Of a DNA stretch of 37,995 nucleotides, positions 22,695 through 31,900 are shown piece by piece (position 1 is the stretch's first letter; each line of letters begins with the position of its first letter). Under the pieces are notes generated by a model that made no database searches, was not told where the DNA came from, and was given only the letters and a program-made list of their open reading frames with translations. The DNA is taken from the NCBI GenBank assembly GCA_013426815.1, contig JACDZH010000008.1, forward strand, positions 1 to 37,995, given 5' to 3'. This DNA comes from Paludibacter sp. GTDB lineage: Bacteria > Bacteroidota > Bacteroidia > Bacteroidales > Paludibacteraceae. A program made the position numbers and the translations under genes.

Positions 22695-25597
22695 TTTTTG
22701 TCGTTTTTAATTCTGTTATATTCAATTTCTAATTCGTCACAAGCCTGTGTACAAATGTTACCAAGTTGCAATACCATATCCTGAATACCGCCCGATTGTT
22801 GTTGCGTAGAGGCATATTCCTGTACTTTTCTGGCCATATTTTCAAAGTCGGCACTAATTCCCATAATGGCAAACGAAGGAATCATTTTATGAACCGTCGC
22901 ATGTAGTCCTGTCCAGTCTTTATCCAGCAAACTCTTTTTCATGGCACAGATAAGTGGTGGCGTTTGCTCCAGATAAAGTGAAATCATTTCCAGCATCAGT
23001 GCAGGGTTCGATTTGGTTCGTTGACTTAAATAATTCAAATCAATGCATTTTTTTTTTATTATTTCATCAATTATTATGGCATTTTGTTCAATAACCTTTT
23101 CCAAAACAGGTCGCTTGGCAAGTCCAATAATTTTACTGTACAAAATTCGTTCATCAACCGGTTTGGCAATATAATCGTTCATCCCTATAGCTCGGCATTT
23201 TGCCAAATCTACAGTGGTTACATCGGCTGTCAATGCAATAATCGGAATGTCCGATTTCATAATATTTCGAATATAATCGGTTGCTTCAAATCCATTCATT
23301 TCGGGCATTTGCAAATCCATTAAAATTATATCAAACGAATTATTTTCTAATTTTTCAATGGCAATTCGTCCGTTTGAAGCCATATCGCGTTTAAAACCAT
23401 AATCATCCAGCAAGGTTTTCATCAATAACTGATTGAGTGGTATATCTTCTACCACGAGTACCTTTATATTGCTGTTATCAATTTCAGGTTCTTCTAGTTC
23501 AGCTTCTATTTCAGCTTCTTTGGTTGTTTTCAAAAAATTAAGAACAAAACTAAAACTAGAACCTTCATTTATCTTACTAATCACATTTATAGTTCCACTC
23601 TGTGATTCAACCAGTTGTTTAACAATGGCAAGACCCAGACCAGTACCACCATACAATCTGGATGTGTCACTCGATGCTTGCTGAAAGTTTTCAAAGATTT
23701 TATCAATTTTAGAATCTGGAATACCTATACCGGTGTCTTTTACCGAAAATTCGATCGCAACTCTTTCATCGTTTTCCGAAACTAGTTGAACGCTGACTGT
23801 AATTTTTCCATGAGAAGTGAATTTTACCGCATTACTCAACAGGTTTAAAATAATCTGGTGCAACCGAACCGGATCGCCCACCAAAACAGTGGGTATCCGA
23901 TTATCGTATAGTTTGACTAATTCGATGTTTTTTTCCTGAATTTTTGTTTCAAACAAATGTAGCATTGCCGAAATAGACATTGACATTTTAAAAGGTGTCT
24001 GTTCAAAAACCATTTTTCCGGCATCGACTTTAGCTAGGTCAAGAATGTCGTTTATCAAAACAATCAACGCATCGCCACTCAACTTTATAGCAGTGAGGTA
24101 TTCTCTTTGTTTTGCCGATAATTCAGTTTTCAACAGAACTTTTGTAAATCCAATAATTGCATTCATTGGGGTACGGATTTCGTGACTCATGTTCGACAAA
24201 AACTGCTGTTTGGCTTTTACAGCATTTTCGGCTGTATGCATTGAACTTTCTGCCTTTGCTTTGGCTACTTCGGCTATTTCGGTAGCCATTTCGGCAAATA
24301 CAATTGCTTCATTCAGTTGCGTTTCTATTTTCTTTTGTTCAGTAATATCGCGTGCAACAACTACTACACCGCATACATTTCCATTTGCATCTTTATATAC
24401 TGACCCGTTAAACAATACATCAGTTAGTTTTCCATCTTTAATTGTTAGCGGGTAATCCACCACAAATCCATTGGCAAAAACAGCCTTATATACTTCACGG
24501 GCTTTTTGAGGTTGGGTAAAATAATTAAAAAAATCACTTCCTTTCAGTTTTTCGCGGGAGATTCCGGTAATTTTTAGCGACGCATTGTTCATATCGGTAA
24601 TTTTACCACTCAGGTTGATAGTGAACAAAGGATCGTGACTGGCTTCAATTAAACTCCGGGCATATTCCGAAGCTAATTTCAAAGAATTACTCAACTCTTC
24701 GAGCTCTTTATTTTCTGTCTTCCGTTTTTCTTTTTCTTCGGTTTGGATTTCAAGCTCTTTGTCGGCAATAATTAATTCGGCCGCCCGTTTCCTTTTTTCA
24801 CCTTTCTGATAGATAAGTTCTACATTTGCAATACTAAGTTCATCTGCACGCTTTTCTTTTTCATCATTCTGAAAAGCCAGTTCAATATTTGCTATACTTA
24901 ATTCATTGGCACGTTTCTCTTTTTCGTTGTTTTGAAACAAAAGTTCATTATTTGCAATTATCAGTTCAGCAGCCCGTTTTTCTTTTTCTATGTTTTGAAA
25001 CAGTAGTTCATTATTTGCGATTATCAGTTCGGCTGCCCGTTTTTCTTTTTCGTTGTTCTGAAAAATCAGTTCTTTATTTGCAATTATCAGTTCAGCAGCC
25101 CGTTTTTCTTTTTCATTGTTCTGAAAAATCAGTTCTTTGTTGGCAATAATCAATTCGGCAGCACGCTTTTCTTTCTCATCGTTCTGAAAAGCCAGTTCTT
25201 TGTTGGCTATCCGCAATTCCTGTGCCCATTTTTGTTCTTTAATATTCCTTGCAACCAGCACCGCTCCAACAACTTTGTTTTTACTATCCTTATACACCGA
25301 ACCATTGAAAAGTACATCAGTTAATATATTGTTTACTTGATGAAATGTCAACGGACAATCTTTTACTGAACCTTTTTCAAATACTTCCTCATAGACCTTC
25401 TTTGCCTTTTCGGGTTCAGTAAAATAATCGTAGAAATTAGTTCCAATCAGTTTAATACGCTCAACACCGGTAATATTTACCTTTGCCTGATTCATATCTG
25501 TAATTTTGCCATTCAAATCGATGGTAACCAAAGGGTCCAAACTGGCTTCTATTAAGCTTCTAATATATAACGATTCATGCGTTTTAGTTCTTTCCAT
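22691..25597 (-). CDS. PAS-PAS hybrid histidine kinase with REC and Hpt domains and a 21-residue repeat coiled coil
   Basis: The 968-residue protein has no transmembrane segment, so it is a cytoplasmic sensor. The domains are PAS (about residues 8-125), about eight 21-residue repeats of the type EKEKRAAELIIANKELIFQN (about 130-310), a second PAS (about 318-435), and HisKA with H472 in MSHEIRTPMNAIIGF. They are followed by a HATPase with an N box (LNLLSNAVKF), G1 (DTGIGIP) and G2 (GGTGLGLAI), REC with D761 (IILMDLQMPEMNGFE), and Hpt with H903 (LHATVHKMIPSFAIMG). All catalytic residues are present. It starts 31 bp after the AraC-type regulator and overlaps the response regulator by 4 bp, so the three genes form an operon. 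The repeat region should make a long rigid helix between the two PAS domains. The ligand is unknown. Confidence 0.92.
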   Translation of the reverse strand: MERTKTHESLYIRSLIEASLDPLVTIDLNGKITDMNQAKVNITGVERIKLIGTNFYDYFTEPEKAKKVYEEVFEKGSVKDCPLTFHQVNNILTDVLFNGSVYKDSKNKVVGAVLVARNIKEQKWAQELRIANKELAFQNDEKEKRAAELIIANKELIFQNNEKEKRAAELIIANKELIFQNNEKEKRAAELIIANNELLFQNIEKEKRAAELIIANNELLFQNNEKEKRANELSIANIELAFQNDEKEKRADELSIANVELIYQKGEKRKRAAELIIADKELEIQTEEKEKRKTENKELEELSNSLKLASEYARSLIEASHDPLFTINLSGKITDMNNASLKITGISREKLKGSDFFNYFTQPQKAREVYKAVFANGFVVDYPLTIKDGKLTDVLFNGSVYKDANGNVCGVVVVARDITEQKKIETQLNEAIVFAEMATEIAEVAKAKAESSMHTAENAVKAKQQFLSNMSHEIRTPMNAIIGFTKVLLKTELSAKQREYLTAIKLSGDALIVLINDILDLAKVDAGKMVFEQTPFKMSMSISAMLHLFETKIQEKNIELVKLYDNRIPTVLVGDPVRLHQIILNLLSNAVKFTSHGKITVSVQLVSENDERVAIEFSVKDTGIGIPDSKIDKIFENFQQASSDTSRLYGGTGLGLAIVKQLVESQSGTINVISKINEGSSFSFVLNFLKTTKEAEIEAELEEPEIDNSNIKVLVVEDIPLNQLLMKTLLDDYGFKRDMASNGRIAIEKLENNSFDIILMDLQMPEMNGFEATDYIRNIMKSDIPIIALTADVTTVDLAKCRAIGMNDYIAKPVDERILYSKIIGLAKRPVLEKVIEQNAIIIDEIIKKKCIDLNYLSQRTKSNPALMLEMISLYLEQTPPLICAMKKSLLDKDWTGLHATVHKMIPSFAIMGISADFENMARKVQEYASTQQQSGGIQDMVLQLGNICTQACDELEIEYNRIKNDKK
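24720..25227 (-). repeat. In-gene 63-bp tandem repeats encoding a coiled-coil linker
   Basis: Each unit encodes 21 residues, mostly EKEKRAAELIIANKELIFQN plus a variable last residue. There are about seven full units and two degenerate end units in the kinase. The middle units are nearly identical at DNA level and the outer ones have diverged, as expected for expansion from the centre. The length is a multiple of three heptads per unit, so copy number can change without altering the helical phase. Confidence 0.85.
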
Positions 25598-25628
25598 ATT
25601 TTAAGTTCCCTTCTGGTGATTTAGGGGT

Positions 25629-26189
25629 CTAAATATCTTCAATCTGACTTCTGCGTTTAATTTTCAACTGTTTAAAATGTGAAGGCGAAAGTCCTGTCAC
25701 TTTTTTAAACTGATTGGAAAGATGTGCCACGCTACTGTAATTCATTTTCCAAGCAATTTCTGTAATATTTAATTCATCGTAAATTATTAATTCTTTAATC
25801 CTTTCAATTTTGTGATTTATGATAAAATGTTCGATAGTAATTCCCTGAATTTCGGAAAATAAATTTGCCAAATAGGTGTAGTCGTGATTGAGTTTTTGGC
25901 TCAGATAATCGGAAAAGTTAGTTTTGATTACTACATCAGAATGATGTACCATCTCAATAATCGTATTTTTAATTCTTTCTATCAATACGGTGCGTTTATC
26001 ATCCATCAATTCAAGACCCGAATCGATGAGCCCAAGTTTAAGTTCTGTCCGCTGTTCCTGGGTGATGTTTTCCATAATGTCTACTTCACCTAATTCTACA
26101 ACAATGAAGTGAAGTCCGAGTTTTTTCAACTCTTCTTTCACAGCCATCTTGCATCGGGTGCTGACCATGTATTTGATGTATAATTTCAA
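25629..26189 (-). CDS. AraC-family transcriptional regulator with small HMA-like N-terminal domain
   Basis: The 186-residue protein ends in a double helix-turn-helix of AraC type: YLANLFSEIQGITIEHFIIN, then NITEIAWKMNYSSVAHLSNQ and FKKVTGLSPSHFKQ. The N-terminus (MKLYIKYMVSTRCKMAVKEE) followed by LKKLGLHFIVVELGEVDI looks like a ferredoxin-fold metal-binding-like domain. It keeps only one cysteine where family relatives have a CxxC-like pair. It is the first gene of an operon with a hybrid kinase and response regulator. A direct repeat operator lies 57 bp upstream, and very similar sites precede two other genes in the window, suggesting autoregulation and a small regulon. The effector is unknown; redox, metals or the neighbouring phosphorelay are candidates. 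Confidence 0.88.
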   Translation of the reverse strand: MKLYIKYMVSTRCKMAVKEELKKLGLHFIVVELGEVDIMENITQEQRTELKLGLIDSGLELMDDKRTVLIERIKNTIIEMVHHSDVVIKTNFSDYLSQKLNHDYTYLANLFSEIQGITIEHFIINHKIERIKELIIYDELNITEIAWKMNYSSVAHLSNQFKKVTGLSPSHFKQLKIKRRSQIEDI

Positions 26190-26217
26190 AATAGTGGTTT
26201 TAAAAGAAATATGTTGG

Positions 26218-26277
26218 TAAAGATACGGTACTTTGTTGCGAAATGGTTACAAAACTTTGGAAATAAGTTACATAATT
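26218..26277 (-). promoter_or_regulatory. Promoter and direct-repeat operator of the AraC/kinase operon (site A)
   Basis: On the plus strand GTTACAAAAC (26246) and GTTACATAATTC (26267) start exactly 21 bp apart. Read toward the gene (minus strand), the proximal GTAAC half-site is followed after exactly 20 bp by TATCTTTA (26225-26218), a near match to the TAnnTTTG -7 box. The half-site therefore sits where the -33 element would be. Two tandem half-sites two helical turns apart is the usual arrangement for AraC-family activators. Confidence 0.6.
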
Positions 26278-26281
26278 CACA

Positions 26282-26492
26282 CATTTGATAATATATTACT
26301 GTGGTATGAGATTTAAACAATTTAAAATTTTATTTGGGCTGTGAATAGAATAATTTTTTTGAAGCTAAAATTCTTAATTTAGTGTTAAATAATTCTTTTT
26401 CAATGGTATAGAAAATTAATCTTGATATAGTTTGATGAATTTTTTCAATTTTTCACCTTCTACTGAATTAAATTCTTTCATTTTTTAACAAA
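26282..26492. other. Intergenic region after the TamL gene, with a 22-codon ORF
   Basis: On the minus strand, directly after TamL, an ATG at 26481 opens a 22-codon frame ending at 26416 (MKEFNSVEGEKLKKFIKLYQ plus D). It may be a tiny peptide or the start of a gene that was truncated. I do not recognise it. The rest is AT-rich with no clear hairpin terminator. Confidence 0.3.
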
Positions 26493-28883
26493 TTAAAATG
26501 GATAACCAATCGCAATATTCAATATCAAGTTTTGACTTCGCCAGGTTGGGCTTGTAAAATCAATCTGTTTCAGCACCCAACGTTGATTATAGGGTAACCA
26601 CGGTTTACGCAATGGCATAGCCAAATCGAAACGCAACACAAAAAATGAAACATCAACCCGTAAACCAAATCCTGTTCCCACAGCCAGTTCATTCAAAAAA
26701 CTATTGAAAGCAAAAGGACTTCCTATATTCGCCGGATTTGATTTATGTAACCATTCATTTCCGGCATCCACAAATAATGCTCCTTTCACAAAAGGATAAA
26801 TGCCAAAACGATATTCTGCGTTCATTTCCAGTTTTATATCTCCGCCAAGTTGCAAAAAACCTGTATTAGCAGCCGTTTGTTGATATGTTCCGGGTCCGAC
26901 TGAATTGATCTGAAAGCCGCGAATACTGTTTGGTCCACCACTAAAAAATTGTTTGCTATATGGCAATACAGATGAGTTTCCGAATGGCTTGACCACACCG
27001 GCAAAAAACCGCATGGCAAGTTTATTATCAATACTGAAATTATAGTAAGCACGCCCATCGATGCTCAATTTGGCAAATTGTGAATAAACTGAACCAACAA
27101 TTTTTGAAGGTTTAGATGCCGAAGGTTTTTCTCCAATAATAATTTCTGCCAGAGAAAATAAATTTCCTGCAGTTTCGGCAGTGGTGTGAAAGTAATACTG
27201 CATTTTTTTTCCCTGAATAACTTGCTCATTATAAGTATACGAATAACTGCCACCGGCAATAAATTGCTCTTCATAGCTTTTTTTAAGAAATGGATTTGCT
27301 TCCAAAAGCGCAGTGAATGCAGGTGTTTGACTTCCAATTGAAGTATAACTTATATTTACAGGATTAAGCTCATGCTCATTTTTCAAATTGTTTTTCCACT
27401 TAAATCCATATATAAACTGGAAAGTGCGCATATCGAAATAATCCACTCTTTTCAAATAATTGTACGAAAGTGCAAATTGTGTTTTGGGAATATAGATACT
27501 ATTCGAAGGTTGAATTTTAAATGGTACTAAAAAACGCGGAAAAGTCAACTCCAATTGAGGATTCCACGAATTAGAAAATAAATTCTTATTTTCTCCACTC
27601 AATTGTGCCTCAAACGATCCAGCCATATTTAAACTAAGCAATTCGGATCCTCTAAAAGCATTTCTGTTCAGCATATTCAAATTCATACGTGGACCTGTGT
27701 AATTGTTTGATTTTGAAACCAAATCGAGTTCTGCTCTGAAAGTGTATTTTGGCATCGGTGTCAACAATATGGTTGCATCCAAAAATCCAATTGCCGTAGT
27801 TTCGCTTTCCGAAAATTTTACCTGAACAAATTTAAAACTACCCATCGACATCAATCGGTTTAAGGTAATGTTGTGATTTTCCCTTGTATAAATTTCATTT
27901 TTCTTCAGATAAACAGAACGTAAAATCACCGTGGGGCTAATTTTCATTTTCGATTTTTTGCCCATGAACACATTATTCTGGAATTGTATGGTGTCTTTAA
28001 TACTATCGACAAGTACCTCACGCAAAGAATAATTTTGATCGATAAATACATTGCGAATATGATAAACTGTTAGGGCACTTTCGGGTATACTGTCTTTGAG
28101 TGTAAGCCTAAATGATATTGTCCGATTGATGGTTGAAGTATCGGCTTTAAAAAGCAAATAATCGGGACTAAAATAGAAATATCCTTTGTTTTTCAAGAAT
28201 GCATCGATACGAATCCGTTCATTTTTTAGAACTTCGAGTTGATAATCTTCACCGGTTTTAATAAATGAATTTTCTTTATCAGAAATAATCAAATCGCTGA
28301 TTATTTGTACTCTTGATTTGTTTGTTTTTGTTTTTTTGTCACTTTTTATAAATTGATTTTTCTGAGTCAGACTACTATCTTTTGAAATTGAATACATCAG
28401 ATTTTTCAGTGTATAAGGTTTATGGATAATGCTGGTATAAATAATTTTTGCAGTATATTTTTTGTCAACTACTTTAAATACAGTAATACTTTTAAAAATA
28501 CCAATATTAAACAACTTTGCATCAATAACGGCAGTGGTAGCCGTAGGCTTTACAGCACTCAACAATACCGGAGCATCGCCAATTTTTTGAAGCCACTTTT
28601 TAAATTTCGAACTTGGTTTTTGTCCGGCAGCCATATATAACCACAATTGTGGACGCATACCAAAATAGCTTTTATTTGGTATTGGACACACAGCAGTTTC
28701 AATTATGGATTTGACATTGCCTTTTTTCACTTTTTCAATTGTTTCCAGTTTTATTTCTGCACCGGTATAAAGTTTTTCGCCTAATGGCAAATGTTTTGTA
28801 CCCGTACAGGAAGCGAAAAGGAGGAAGAGAATAAGCAAAGCCCACCAACCCTTTAAAATGGGGTTTTTAAATAGTTTTGTCAT
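26493..28883 (-). CDS. tamL: TamL: BamA/TamA-family outer-membrane lipoprotein
   Basis: The open frame extends to 28961, but the ATG at 28883 (MTKLFKNPIL) is preferred. It leaves 20 bp after the upstream gene and gives a lipoprotein signal ending LLFLLFASC, with G-T-K-H-L-P-G-E-like sequence directly after the cysteine. That is the TamL hallmark. The N-terminal half has POTRA-like modules (for example LKNERIRIDAFLKNKGYFYF). The C-terminal half is an Omp85 beta-barrel including FFSGGPNSIRGF (the conserved L6-loop RGF motif), VGPGTYQQTA, ALFVDAGNEW and a terminal phenylalanine (NIAIGYPF). TamL works with TamB in assembly or lipid transport at the outer membrane. It is directly downstream of the TamB gene on the same strand. 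About 796 residues, normal for the family. Confidence 0.9.
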   Translation of the reverse strand: MTKLFKNPILKGWWALLILFLLFASCTGTKHLPLGEKLYTGAEIKLETIEKVKKGNVKSIIETAVCPIPNKSYFGMRPQLWLYMAAGQKPSSKFKKWLQKIGDAPVLLSAVKPTATTAVIDAKLFNIGIFKSITVFKVVDKKYTAKIIYTSIIHKPYTLKNLMYSISKDSSLTQKNQFIKSDKKTKTNKSRVQIISDLIISDKENSFIKTGEDYQLEVLKNERIRIDAFLKNKGYFYFSPDYLLFKADTSTINRTISFRLTLKDSIPESALTVYHIRNVFIDQNYSLREVLVDSIKDTIQFQNNVFMGKKSKMKISPTVILRSVYLKKNEIYTRENHNITLNRLMSMGSFKFVQVKFSESETTAIGFLDATILLTPMPKYTFRAELDLVSKSNNYTGPRMNLNMLNRNAFRGSELLSLNMAGSFEAQLSGENKNLFSNSWNPQLELTFPRFLVPFKIQPSNSIYIPKTQFALSYNYLKRVDYFDMRTFQFIYGFKWKNNLKNEHELNPVNISYTSIGSQTPAFTALLEANPFLKKSYEEQFIAGGSYSYTYNEQVIQGKKMQYYFHTTAETAGNLFSLAEIIIGEKPSASKPSKIVGSVYSQFAKLSIDGRAYYNFSIDNKLAMRFFAGVVKPFGNSSVLPYSKQFFSGGPNSIRGFQINSVGPGTYQQTAANTGFLQLGGDIKLEMNAEYRFGIYPFVKGALFVDAGNEWLHKSNPANIGSPFAFNSFLNELAVGTGFGLRVDVSFFVLRFDLAMPLRKPWLPYNQRWVLKQIDFTSPTWRSQNLILNIAIGYPF

Positions 28884-28903
28884 TTTATAATCATAGATTT
28901 TAT

Positions 28904-31900
28904 TTATTTTTTCACATCCGAAACTCCCACTTTGGGAGATTTTTTGGACTTTTTTATCCATTTATTGAAATCGCGGACAAACACCACTCCAACACCGGTT
29001 TCGACCAACTGACCTTCAATTGCTCCTTCATATTGATTCTGTCTGAAACCTTTTAAACGGTATCGACCATCTTTGGTCAATTTATATTCTACCGTAACAT
29101 CTCCGGTAATATCACTTACAGAATTTTGTTTTGCCCTTGCACCTTCAACATCTACGCTACCACCCATTTGTACACTCAACCGTTCGTTGAAAAGTTGTTT
29201 TTTTACTCCAATTCCCACTTGAGTTCTGCCTTGTGCCTGTCCGGTTTGATAATCGTCATACGATTGAATATCAAAGTTTAATTCAACTCCCGGTACTACT
29301 TTCGAGCTTAATTTATTTAACTGAGTTGATAAAAAACTGCCAACTGTTGACCTTACAAAGGTTGATGCAACATTCGTTTCGGATTGTAATGGATTTTCCT
29401 GCACAAATCGTCCCAACACCAACAAAGCAAATACCTGTTTATTTAATGCCGATGCATCTTCATTCAGCATGTTTAGCTTTTGATTCACTGCACCGCCCAG
29501 AATTCCTTTATTTTCGGGTGTCAGTTGAATTTCAAAGCTAATTTCAGGTTTTAAAATCGCACCACGAAGTTTCAACATTACCAAAAAAGGATACAATTGT
29601 TTATAACCACCTTTGTCTACATCACTTAAACCCGACATTTGATTGGCAACAAGATCGTAAGGAGCTGCACGTACAGTATAAGTAGCATTAATCGAAATAT
29701 CTGCGTCCAACGGATCGCCATTCCAACTGATGGTACTTCCCGAAACTATTTCAAATTTCCGTTTTATAAACTGTTCCAGTGAAATGAGGTAACTACCTTC
29801 GTTCAAATTGTACGTGCCGGTAAGACTCATTTTTCCACTCCTGTCCAAGATAAAACTCAATGCAGCTTCGCCTCTCACTACCAACGAATCGGAGGAACTA
29901 GGATCCATTAATAATCTCAGTGTGGCTTTTTTATCCACTTCAATAATGGATGAAAGATCGAAACCGGTTAAGCCTGATTTCTGAATATCTTTTTTCACCT
30001 TACGGTTTAAAATTTCATTTTGTTTTGAAGTGTCTTCAAAAAGTACTTCATCTTCGCCTTTATCGGCAGTGAGCTTGTCTTCGGGTACAGCAAATGTAAA
30101 ATTCGAACCGTTTTTCATTTTCAGTTTGGCATTGATAACCGGCAATGAAATTGTACCTGTAATGTCTATTTTACTGTCAATAATCATGCGACCATAAAAC
30201 ATTTCATTCTCTTTCGATGTGGTATTGAACAGCAAAAAATCCTTTGTTGTGGCATGTATGGCGAAAACAAAATCTGAAAATTGTTTCATGTGAACAGTGC
30301 CATCAATTACTGCGGCATTCTTTTTGGTATCCAGCATCGTAAACTTTTCGAAATATATACCATCGGCTCTTAGTTGTAAGGTTTCATGCTTAAACTCAAT
30401 ACGATTGTTTAGATACTTTGGGTTCATAAACACATCATTTAATGTCAGTTCGCCTGAAAGTTCAGGTGCTGTTGATTTTCCGCCAACCAGAAAATTTCCG
30501 GAGATATTTCCCGAAGCTTCTCTGATTTGTCCCATCGAAAATGCTTCCACCGTTTTCATGGACAATGATTGAATATCTGCTTTTAAATGAATGGAATTAT
30601 CGCCACCATTCGGAATATAATAACCGCTTGCGGTGAGGTTATTATTGGTTCCGGTAAGTTTTACATCAACATCAAACCGTTCTCCGGTAGGATTTTCAGC
30701 TTTTATTGCAAGTTGTCCAATAGGCACATCCCGAACAATGAGGTTATTTATGGTAGCATTGGCAATGATTCCATAAGAATTATTTACCCGTTTGAGCAAT
30801 ACATTTCCATCTACGTTACCTTTCACCAGGCTGCTGTCCTTTTCAATAATGCGTGAAATATCATCCAACCTGAATTTTTTTATTTCAATGTTTAAATCAT
30901 CATTAAACCGGTCATGAACCGATGCAATATTCATCTGACTTTGGGCATTATTCATGAATAAATGATGAATCAAAAATCCCTGTTTTCCAAATTCTATATA
31001 ATTATCCGCGGCAATGTCCCAGCGGTTATTCATCAGATAAAAATTCTTCGGATCGAGGACCAGTTTGTAATTACCTTTTTCTTTGGTTATTTCAGACCGA
31101 ATCAGCAACTTTTTGTTTGACCCATCTATAGACGAAATGTTGGCTAATATCTTATTTTCAGCCAGTTTCCCTTCAAAAAGTATATTGGCTAAGTTGATTT
31201 GTGAGTTCAAAATTCCTGAACCGGAAACGGAAAAATCCAATGCCGTTGAATCAGATTTTACCACAACAGCCATGTTATTTATTTCAGTTGTACCATACAC
31301 AAGACGCTTCACTCCTGCATTCAGTTTCAATTCATTTTTGCGACTATCAAAACTTCCGGTTATAATTCCCGGTTCAAATTCTTTCAGGTCAGGCAGAAAA
31401 ACTTCCGATAGCAAAGGGTGATTATGAAGTTGTATTTCAAAATTGAATCCTGTGCTGTCATTCTTATGTTTGGCGGGTTTGGTTTCCAAAAAAGGAAAGA
31501 ATTTGTTAAAATACTGCGAAAGTACTTCGGGAAGTGAGGTAGGAGAGAGGGTTCCAGAGTATTTAATTCCTATCAGTGGGCTGTTAAAACTCATCTCACT
31601 TTTATTTGGTTGATTGACCGACGCTACCATTACTGAATCGAAAACATATTTTTTTCCGTTGTGTGCAATTATCATATTGGTTATTCCGGCTTTTCCATTC
31701 AGTTTATTCACTGTTCCGCCTTTCAGATTTGCATTTGCCCTAAAACCAATGCGCATGTCATCTTTCGTAAAACTGAGTTTTTGAAGATCGGCACCCTTAA
31801 CATTTAAATTGAATTTTAATTGTTCTTTTCCGACAGTTGTATTTACCAAACCGTCAAAATCAAATACTGCATTTTTATCATTCAATTTTACTTCGCCAGC

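Noticed and set aside
24889-25149. Plus-strand ORF across the kinase repeat region
   Set aside because: It is the complement of the coiled-coil repeats and encodes Phe/Leu/Cys-rich repeats with no sensible protein features.
24720-25227. Regular 63-bp repeats that might suggest a CRISPR array
   Set aside because: There are no unique spacers. The repeats are contiguous, in frame and encode a coiled coil within an intact kinase.
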